This document shows positions 7,904-14,091 of a DNA stretch of 55,890 bases, in pieces; position 1 is the stretch's first letter; every line of letters begins with the position of its first letter. The notes under the pieces were generated by a model, which had not been told where the DNA came from, did no database searches, and saw nothing but the letters and a program-made list of their open reading frames with translations. The stretch spans positions 1 to 55,890 of the forward strand of contig JAFRGC010000088.1 in the NCBI GenBank assembly GCA_017434025.1, written 5' to 3'. The DNA is from Mogibacterium sp. (GTDB lineage Bacteria; Bacillota; Clostridia; Peptostreptococcales; Anaerovoracaceae). A program made the translations under genes and the position numbers.

Positions 7904-9043
7904 TTAAATCTCTAATTCGGACAACTCCGATGTATACGAATTCTCGTCTATCCTGATGATATTCGCGCCTGCCTCGTTGCGGCCCTCTCTGGCCGCATCA
8001 TACATCAACAGCGTGACCTGACATCCGTTCGAGATCGATTCGATTCCCGAAGGCATCTTCGAACCTACTATGATGAGGTGCGCAAATCTGCTGTCCACGG
8101 TACCTCTCTCGATCACTTCGAACGCACTGTTCGAGACAGCCGGGACTGACAGATACGCGTCGGCGATGCTGAGGAGTTCCTCTTCATTGGTCACTTTGGC
8201 ATATACCGGCTCCCTGGTCTCAGGATCCGTCCACCCTGCTGTGAAATCCACGCCTGCAGCCCAGAGACTGTTCATGACTGACGCGAACACCGATGCGATC
8301 ACATCCAGCGCATACGGGTTGAGGCCGACATCTGCGGCGTTGTCAAGAATGACCAGAACCTGACCTGTTACAGGAGTTCCGAGCTCCTTGACCAGCATCT
8401 TGTCGACCTTCTCGGAAAGCTTCCAGTGGATGTTCCTGACCGGATCTCCCACGATATACTCGCGCAATCCCCTCACATCTCCCGGATCGCTGCCTCTTCT
8501 GTCATCCCGATAGATATCACTTTCAGGCATCGACGCTGAGCTGCTGGTGAGCTGCAGGTCCATGTCGAACAGTTCAGGCATGACAGTAATATAGTGCCGG
8601 TCACTTACAGCCTTGTTCCTTGACCACAGATGCAGCGGATCAGAGATCCTGACATTATCTACAGCCACCTCATACCTGCCTGCATGGCCCGGATTGATGA
8701 CAAGCTGTTCCTCGGAACGCCCTTTAGGCCTCAGGTGTCTCAGGACATTGATCGTATCGACTTCACCGGTCCTCAGATTGGTGCACCTGACCTCCGCCTC
8801 AGCGCCTGCTACAGGCATCAGATCAGGGTTGTGGAGGATCAGTCTGATGCTGTTCGCGTCAGCGGTATCCTGCAGGAGCGAAGCTTCTACATGTTTGCCG
8901 GAGATCGACGCAGCAGCCAGCGACAGCAGCGGTGCAGCAATAAGCGCAGCAAGCAAAGCAACTGTACCTGTTCCGTTAGCAAACAGATACAGTACCGCCG
9001 CGAACAATATCAGCAGAACTACCGCTACTCTTCTTCTGATCAT
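7904..9043 (-). CDS. DUF58 domain protein
   Basis: The 379-residue protein has two hydrophobic segments in the first 50 residues. A beta-rich region is followed by the DUF58 hallmark near residues 190-220 (LREYIVGDPVRNIHWKLS...). The C-terminus has a von Willebrand-A-like fold pattern (LVILDNAADVG). Proteins of this family are encoded next to MoxR ATPases and are thought to act with them in assembling or maturing envelope complexes. The start lies 2 bases after the moxR stop, so translation is probably coupled. Confidence 0.8.
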   Translation of the reverse strand: MIRRRVAVVLLILFAAVLYLFANGTGTVALLAALIAAPLLSLAAASISGKHVEASLLQDTADANSIRLILHNPDLMPVAGAEAEVRCTNLRTGEVDTINVLRHLRPKGRSEEQLVINPGHAGRYEVAVDNVRISDPLHLWSRNKAVSDRHYITVMPELFDMDLQLTSSSASMPESDIYRDDRRGSDPGDVRGLREYIVGDPVRNIHWKLSEKVDKMLVKELGTPVTGQVLVILDNAADVGLNPYALDVIASVFASVMNSLWAAGVDFTAGWTDPETREPVYAKVTNEEELLSIADAYLSVPAVSNSAFEVIERGTVDSRFAHLIIVGSKMPSGIESISNGCQVTLLMYDAAREGRNEAGANIIRIDENSYTSELSELEI

Positions 9044-9045
9044 AA

Positions 9046-10071
9046 CTATACAGAGTAAGGACCTTTCACAGTCTTGAGGATCTGTCCGAGCACCTCAGCT
9101 GCCGTCTGACGGGCAGCACGGGATTTCTGTGTCAGGATGATCCTGTGCGCGCAAACGTCGCAGAACACTTCTCTGACATCGTCTTCTGTTACATAATCTC
9201 TTCCGTTCATGAGTGCGCAGGCTTTAGCCATATGGCTGACAGCGATAGAACCTCTCGGGCTGATGCCGAGCTCGATCCTCGAATCCTCTCTGGTCGCTGT
9301 GACAAGATCTGTGATGTAAGCAACGATCTCATCCTTGAGAGTCACCTCAAGAGTTGCTGCCTGCAGCGACGAAACGAGGTCGGCGCTCATGATACGTCTC
9401 ATCCCGGCATATGGATCCAGCGTCTGGCGTTCCTTGATCACCTTCATCTCGCTGTCCTTATCCGGGTATCCGATGGTAAGTCTGGCAAGGAATCTGTCCA
9501 TCTGAGCATGCGGAAGTATCTGCGTACCCGCGGTGCCGACCTGGTTCTGTGTAGCGATCACGATAAACGGATCTTTGAGTCTGTATGTCTTACCGTCGAC
9601 AGTCACCTGTTTCTCCTCCATGGCTTCGAGGAGCGCTGCCTGTGTCCTGCTCGAAGTACGGTTGATCTCGTCAGCGAGCAGCAGGTTGGTATCGTTGATG
9701 ATACCCGGCATATACGTAAACTTGTCGGTTTCCTTATTGTAAATGGTAAACCCGACGATATCCGAAGGCAGTACATCAGGCGTGAACTGGATCCTGTTGT
9801 ACGCGATGCCGAGCACCTTGCCAACAGCTACCGCGAGCGATGTCTTACCAACGCCCGGGACGTCGTCGATCAGTATATGGCCATTCGCCATGATGCACAT
9901 CATCACCTTGCGGACCACGTCCTCCTTACCGATTATTACTTTATTCATTTCTGCGACTGCCGTCTGAACGGCATTATGGATCGCCTGTATGGTTTTCTCC
10001 TCCACAGCTGTCAGCCTCCTGGTATCTATCAGATAGTTATTCGATTCTGCATGATCTGTTTCCAGATCCAT
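9046..10071 (-). CDS. moxR: MoxR-family AAA+ ATPase
   Basis: The 341-residue cytoplasmic chaperone-like ATPase has Walker A DDVPGVGKTS near residues 74-83, Walker B LLADEINR, sensor motif VIATQNQ and the arginine finger region QMDRFLARL, all typical of MoxR proteins. It heads an operon with a DUF58 protein, a membrane protein and a lipoprotein, and so probably remodels or activates partners in the membrane. The start codon has no ribosome site and lies only 14 bases from a perfect TATAAT. Confidence 0.88.
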   Translation of the reverse strand: MDLETDHAESNNYLIDTRRLTAVEEKTIQAIHNAVQTAVAEMNKVIIGKEDVVRKVMMCIMANGHILIDDVPGVGKTSLAVAVGKVLGIAYNRIQFTPDVLPSDIVGFTIYNKETDKFTYMPGIINDTNLLLADEINRTSSRTQAALLEAMEEKQVTVDGKTYRLKDPFIVIATQNQVGTAGTQILPHAQMDRFLARLTIGYPDKDSEMKVIKERQTLDPYAGMRRIMSADLVSSLQAATLEVTLKDEIVAYITDLVTATREDSRIELGISPRGSIAVSHMAKACALMNGRDYVTEDDVREVFCDVCAHRIILTQKSRAARQTAAEVLGQILKTVKGPYSV

Positions 10072-10085
10072 TTCATATCTTATGA

Positions 10086-10094
10086 ATTATACCA
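10086..10094 (-). promoter_or_regulatory. Extended -10 promoter of the moxR operon
   Basis: TGGTATAAT on the minus strand is an extended -10 element. No clear -35 is seen. The predicted mRNA leader is only about 7-8 bases. Confidence 0.55.
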
Positions 10095-10142
10095 TATATC
10101 ATACATCGTGAATTGTGAAGAAATGATTAATATTAAGGACAT

Positions 10143-10168
10143 AAAAAGCCGCCCTGCCAGAGGGCGGC
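10143..10168 (-). terminator. Terminator of the dehydratase-like operon
   Basis: GCCGCCCT (10148-10155) pairs with AGGGCGGC (10161-10168). On the minus strand TTTTT follows. It lies about 35 bases past the stop of the 56-residue gene. Confidence 0.85.
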
Positions 10169-10202
10169 ATTTCAGTTGTCTGATCAGATCATGAACAGCT
10201 GT

Positions 10203-10373
10203 CTACAGATGCTGGTTCCTTGGGATCCTGTCATAGTGCTTGAGCAGGAACGGCTCTATCATGGAAGTCAGCTTCATATCCAGATTGAAGAAGTAGACTG
10301 TGAATGTCACTACAAACAGTCCGGATACTGTAAGAAGCAGATACAGAAGTGCTTTGAGTGCTTTCTTTTTCAT
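10203..10373 (-). CDS. Tiny single-pass membrane protein in the dehydratase-like operon
   Basis: This 56-residue reading frame has a clear GGAGG 9-10 bases before its ATG. It encodes a short basic start (MKKKALKAL), one hydrophobic helix at about residues 9-29 ending in VYFFNLDMKL, and a polar tail with KHYDRIPRNQHL. It begins 24 bases after the large dehydratase-like subunit and stops just before the operon terminator, so it belongs to the operon. The layout suggests an inner-membrane peptide with a cytoplasmic or exposed 27-residue tail. No function is recognised. Confidence 0.75.
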   Translation of the reverse strand: MKKKALKALLYLLLTVSGLFVVTFTVYFFNLDMKLTSMIEPFLLKHYDRIPRNQHL

Positions 10374-10397
10374 TGTGTGTTCGCCTCCTATTGCATT

Positions 10398-11996
10398 TTA
10401 CCATGAATTCTCGTCATCAAGGAACTCGAGTGTAGGATCGAGCGGTTCTTCCTGCATGACTGTTCTCATATACTGGTTGACCTGGTCTCTGACTCCCTGT
10501 CTCGATACGACACGAGGGTCGAAGAGCTGATGGTCTACCCAGATCAGAGGAATTCCGAGCTCTCTTGCTCTGTCCTCGAACATGCCGTGCATGCCGTCCA
10601 GAGCCTTGCAGGTGATGTGCTCCCAGAGAATGATCATGTCAGCATTGTACTCCTCGACAAATCTGAAGAGGTCGTTGAGCAGTACCTTATAACCGCCGTG
10701 TGTACGGTTACGCATGATCATTTCCTCAGTCAGCATCGCCATATCGTAATAAGCCTGCTCTCTGTTCTCCGGAGTATCGGTCTCTGCGATCATCTCAGTA
10801 TTGATGCAGGAGAGCATGTCTGTCAGCGGGACGATTCCCCAGCAGTTGAGCAGCCATACGAGGAAGTCCATGTAGAAGTGCGACTGTACACCCCATACGA
10901 TCGCTCTGTGGCGATACTCAGGAGCTGCCATTCTGCGCTTCTTGTAAGCCTGCTCAGCCAGCTTCATGAGCTTCTTGTCGCATTTCTCGAAGTCAGGAAC
11001 TTTGCCGCAGATAGCCATGTAGTTGGTCTCTGTGTAGAGTGCGAGGTTGCCGCCGAAGATCTGCGGATAATCAGTCTTGTTCATATCCAGCCATTCGTTA
11101 CGGCATCTCGTAGCGATATTGACTCTGCGAGCGCATTCGAAGTAGTAATCCCAGTCCCACTTGTGGCCTGTATGTTCTTCGATGAACTTGATCGCTCTGC
11201 GGATCTCTTCAGCAGCATAGTCCTGAACATCATCTTGTTTGTGGCGAAGAGGTGCAGGCAGCTGGAATACAGGGATACCGTCTTCCTTCTCAAGTCTCTC
11301 GGAGATGACTCCGTTGCCGAGAAGTGAACCGTCGCAGGTCGTGTTGCACTGTACGGCGCATGCACCGAGGATCGGAGCGTCATCGTCGATCGAAACGCCT
11401 GCCTCTGCCTCTGGCATCGGACATACGTCTCCGGCAAGTCCGAATTCCTGTGCAACGTCGATGTAGTGTTCAGCAGCATGCTGGTTGAGCAGTACAGAAA
11501 CGTAGGTCGATGGAGTTTCACGGCTCGTGCACTTGAGGTTAGGGAATCCCATCATGACTGCCGTCATCTCATTCTCGTCTACGAGGACGTTGATCTTGGA
11601 GAACTCTTCATCATTGCCGATCCTGCGGTCACCGCGGAAGAGCGTGTTGAGCAGTTTGGCTACGTCTATGATGATGAGGTCCTGTTCCTCATGAGCCATC
11701 CTGAGGTATTCACCTCTGAGGCCCTGTGTGAAACGGTCAACCATCATCGGTACTGCCAGATAGTTCGCCATCCAGCGATATCTGAACATAGCCTTGACAT
11801 TGCGCGGTACCATTACGAATTTGCCCAAAGTCATCATGATACCGAGCCAGCGCCAGTAATCGTACAGGGTGTCCTGCACGCCGCGCCACTCACGGCGCTT
11901 ACGTACTTTGCCATGAGGCTTGTACAGGTCGCCGTATCTGGTGTCGCCCTTGATCTTCTCAGGGTTTACCATTGTTTTGAATTTCTTGACTGCCAT
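10398..11996 (-). CDS. 2-hydroxyacyl-CoA dehydratase-like protein, larger subunit
   Basis: The 532-residue protein looks like an HgdB/benzoyl-CoA-reductase-type protein (HGD-D family). Cysteines that may bind a [4Fe-4S] cluster are at 156 (LKCTSRETPS), 192 and 213-221 (GACAVQCNTTC). A second Rossmann-like half holds VWGVQSHFYMDFLVWLLNCWGI and ADMIILWEHITCKALDG. It is longer than the usual 370-440 residues because of about 100 extra N-terminal residues rich in Arg and Trp. It overlaps the smaller subunit gene as TAATG, so a heterodimer is likely. The substrate is unknown; classical members dehydrate 2-hydroxyacyl-CoAs by a radical route. Confidence 0.75.
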   Translation of the reverse strand: MAVKKFKTMVNPEKIKGDTRYGDLYKPHGKVRKRREWRGVQDTLYDYWRWLGIMMTLGKFVMVPRNVKAMFRYRWMANYLAVPMMVDRFTQGLRGEYLRMAHEEQDLIIIDVAKLLNTLFRGDRRIGNDEEFSKINVLVDENEMTAVMMGFPNLKCTSRETPSTYVSVLLNQHAAEHYIDVAQEFGLAGDVCPMPEAEAGVSIDDDAPILGACAVQCNTTCDGSLLGNGVISERLEKEDGIPVFQLPAPLRHKQDDVQDYAAEEIRRAIKFIEEHTGHKWDWDYYFECARRVNIATRCRNEWLDMNKTDYPQIFGGNLALYTETNYMAICGKVPDFEKCDKKLMKLAEQAYKKRRMAAPEYRHRAIVWGVQSHFYMDFLVWLLNCWGIVPLTDMLSCINTEMIAETDTPENREQAYYDMAMLTEEMIMRNRTHGGYKVLLNDLFRFVEEYNADMIILWEHITCKALDGMHGMFEDRARELGIPLIWVDHQLFDPRVVSRQGVRDQVNQYMRTVMQEEPLDPTLEFLDDENSW

Positions 11997-13192
11997 TACT
12001 CTCCCTCCTTCTGGATCTTCTTGATATCGATGCTTTCCATGAACGCCTGTACACGGGTGCGCATCTGTCCGGAGGAGCCGATAGCGTATGGACGGTCAAC
12101 GGAGAGTACCGGATGACCGTATCTTGCTCTGAGTATGTGCGATCCCATCATCTTCTCATAAGCCCATGGGTCGCAGAATTTCATCTGCTGATAGATGATG
12201 CCGTCAGCCTTGTATTCCTTGGCCAGCTTGTCAACGTATTCACGTCTTGCATCCATCTTCTGAGTATTCATGTAACGAGGGCATTCGCCTCTGTACATAT
12301 ACTGCCTGCAGATCTGTGTCAGAGCATCCTCTTCATCATTGAGTTCGATCGGGTCTCTGCCCGGCAGTGAGCCGTAGCAGAATCTGTCAGCACATACGAA
12401 CGCGCCGCTGTCCTCGACGAGTTTGATGAAGTCGGTGTCATCGACCTCGGACCCAACTACGAGTACTCTTGCCTTGAACCATGGTTTCGGATCCGGTTCT
12501 CTGGTCTTGAGTTCTTCGAGGGTCTCCTCGAGTTTGTCGATGATCAGGTACTTAGGTGCTGCATATGATGCGAGACACAGCACATTGTACTCATATCCTG
12601 TGATCGTCGGATTGTCAAGCTTACGGAAATCTCCGATCGCTCTGAGCAGTTCACAGACATGATTGTGTTCAGCTACAGCCTGGCGGATAGCAGCATCGCT
12701 GATATCGATGCCGTAGTTCTCTGCCAGAGGCTTGAGAATGTGGTTCTTACACTGTACGACATAGAGATCCAGGCCGTTGTAGTCAGCCTTCATAGGGATC
12801 TCCATGTAGTCGAAGAAAAATCCTTCTTTGTCAGCGCCCATCGCTTTGAGGAGTTCCATATTCTCAACGCAGCGGTTGAGCATGGAGCATCCATCAGGAG
12901 TGATCATGGCATCGAGAAAATTGAACCCCCCTTCCAGCGCTCTCTCGAGCATCGCTCTTGAGTACTCGCAGAGAAAACTGGTCAAATAATAAGTCCCTAC
13001 GTCTATTGAACCTGTTCTCGGTGCACGGAGTCTCGCGGAGAAGCATCCCGGCAGATTGAGGAGTGGCTCAGGAACGTTCTCGCACATATAGCCTATGCAC
13101 TTCTTCCCCTCTTCCTGTGCCTGCCTGATAAGATCGTTATTAGCTTCCTGCAGCAGGTCTTCAAAATAAATCAGATGTTTAAGGTCTTTCAA
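11996..13192 (-). CDS. 2-hydroxyacyl-CoA dehydratase-like protein, smaller subunit
   Basis: The 398-residue protein is a recognisable member of the HgdA/HgdB/BcrB/C family. Cysteines that could ligate a [4Fe-4S] cluster are Cys37 (MCENVPEPLL), Cys75 (FLCEYSRA) and Cys102 (PDGCSMLNR), at the spacing the family uses. The C-terminus has the family signatures ADGIIYQQMKFCDPW and GQMRTRVQAFMES. The length is normal. It is translated just before the 532-residue partner. No ATP-dependent activator (HgdC/BadF type) is encoded nearby, so the electron source is uncertain; the iron-sulfur flavoprotein of the same operon is the obvious candidate. Confidence 0.82.
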   Translation of the reverse strand: MKDLKHLIYFEDLLQEANNDLIRQAQEEGKKCIGYMCENVPEPLLNLPGCFSARLRAPRTGSIDVGTYYLTSFLCEYSRAMLERALEGGFNFLDAMITPDGCSMLNRCVENMELLKAMGADKEGFFFDYMEIPMKADYNGLDLYVVQCKNHILKPLAENYGIDISDAAIRQAVAEHNHVCELLRAIGDFRKLDNPTITGYEYNVLCLASYAAPKYLIIDKLEETLEELKTREPDPKPWFKARVLVVGSEVDDTDFIKLVEDSGAFVCADRFCYGSLPGRDPIELNDEEDALTQICRQYMYRGECPRYMNTQKMDARREYVDKLAKEYKADGIIYQQMKFCDPWAYEKMMGSHILRARYGHPVLSVDRPYAIGSSGQMRTRVQAFMESIDIKKIQKEGE

Positions 13193-13224
13193 ACCTGTAC
13201 CTCCTGTGAATTATCTTCAATTGA

Positions 13225-13452
13225 CTACCACAGCTTGTCTATAGCATCTGCGATCCTCTTGCCCTGCTCAGCGTTGAGCTTGCATCTGAGCTGTCTCTTG
13301 ACCTCTCCCATTGGATATTCTTTGGCTTTTCCTTCTTCAATACGTGCAAGGATAGCCTTCTTAGCCTCCTCACTCATCGAACCATCGCCAGGAAGGCCTT
13401 TGAGGATCAGTTCCAGTTCTTCCATACTGATATCCATTTTATATAGTGTCAT
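13225..13452 (-). CDS. Small conserved-looking protein of the dehydratase-like operon
   Basis: The 75-residue protein has AAGGAGG 7-8 bases before its ATG. It is predicted to be helical, charged and soluble (MDISMEELELILKGLPG..., KRQLRCKLNAEQGKRIADAI). It contains a single cysteine and no membrane segment. It lies between another tiny gene and the smaller dehydratase-like subunit, 32 bases from the latter. The family is not recognised. A role as a small subunit or assembly factor is only a guess from position. Confidence 0.7.
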   Translation of the reverse strand: MTLYKMDISMEELELILKGLPGDGSMSEEAKKAILARIEEGKAKEYPMGEVKRQLRCKLNAEQGKRIADAIDKLW

Positions 13453-13485
13453 TACTATTTCCTCCTTGGTCCTTTCTGTCTGTTA

Positions 13486-13677
13486 TTACTTCTTGTTCTT
13501 CTTTACTTCAGCGGCAAGCATCTTCTCGAGTCTTTCAAGTGCCTTTGCGTCGAGAGCATTGTCATCTCCCGCAAAGAATGCTTCGAGATTCGGCAGGCGG
13601 ATGCCGGCTTTGTAATTCATCTTGAACATCTCAACACCAAGAGACTCTTTGATGTTGCGCATTTCCTGTTTGGTCAT
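13486..13677 (-). CDS. 63-residue protein of the dehydratase-like operon
   Basis: A perfect AGGAGG five bases before the ATG at 13677 fixes this start. The frame is open 59 codons further upstream, but that part overlaps the HypA-like gene. The product is small, basic and probably helical (MTKQEMRNIKESLGVEMFKMNYK..., ending EVKKNKK), with no cysteine and no membrane segment. It sits 33 bases before the 75-residue gene. No family is recognised. The strong ribosome site suggests it is well expressed. Confidence 0.7.
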   Translation of the reverse strand: MTKQEMRNIKESLGVEMFKMNYKAGIRLPNLEAFFAGDDNALDAKALERLEKMLAAEVKKNKK

Positions 13678-13708
13678 ATTAACCTCCTTATATAAAAGGC
13701 AGCTGTCG

Positions 13709-14074
13709 CTAAGGCGTATCCTCGCCGGGATCTTCGACCTCGATCTCCTTGATCCGCATCTCATTGCCGCGGAGCAGCCATGTGTGTCCGCTGCCGCAGT
13801 GAGGGCAGGTCTTGCCGTACTTGATCGTCGAATAAGTGATCTTGCAGTCATCACACCATGTCACCGCAGGGATCTCTTCGCATTTGAGCTTAGATCCCTC
13901 GAACAGCGGGAATTTCTTGGTATACCAGTCCCAATAGTTATACAGATAGGACGTGACGATACCCGAAACCTCGCCAAATTCAAGCGTGACAGAGCTGATC
14001 TTGCTGACGTGATTCTCCTCAGCGATCTTGCTTACCTCTTTTACTACATAATTTACAAGTCCCAGTTCGTGCAT
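13709..14074 (-). CDS. HypA-like metallochaperone/zinc protein
   Basis: The 121-residue protein has the HypA layout. His2 and Glu3 form the N-terminal nickel-binding start (MHELGLVNYV), followed by an alpha/beta core with LEFGEVSGI. The zinc ribbon has Cys74/Cys77 (CDDC) and Cys90/Cys93 (CPHC). HypA normally delivers nickel to [NiFe]-hydrogenase, but no hydrogenase or other hyp gene is in the window. It lies 17 bases after the iron-sulfur flavoprotein gene and is followed by dehydratase-like subunits, so it may serve metal insertion or complex assembly for this system. The assigned role is an inference. Confidence 0.75.
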   Translation of the reverse strand: MHELGLVNYVVKEVSKIAEENHVSKISSVTLEFGEVSGIVTSYLYNYWDWYTKKFPLFEGSKLKCEEIPAVTWCDDCKITYSTIKYGKTCPHCGSGHTWLLRGNEMRIKEIEVEDPGEDTP

Positions 14075-14091
14075 ATGATTTCGATTATCCT

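Noticed and set aside
13678-13854. N-terminal extension of the 63-residue protein
   Set aside because: It overlaps the HypA-like gene, while a perfect AGGAGG marks the ATG at 13677.
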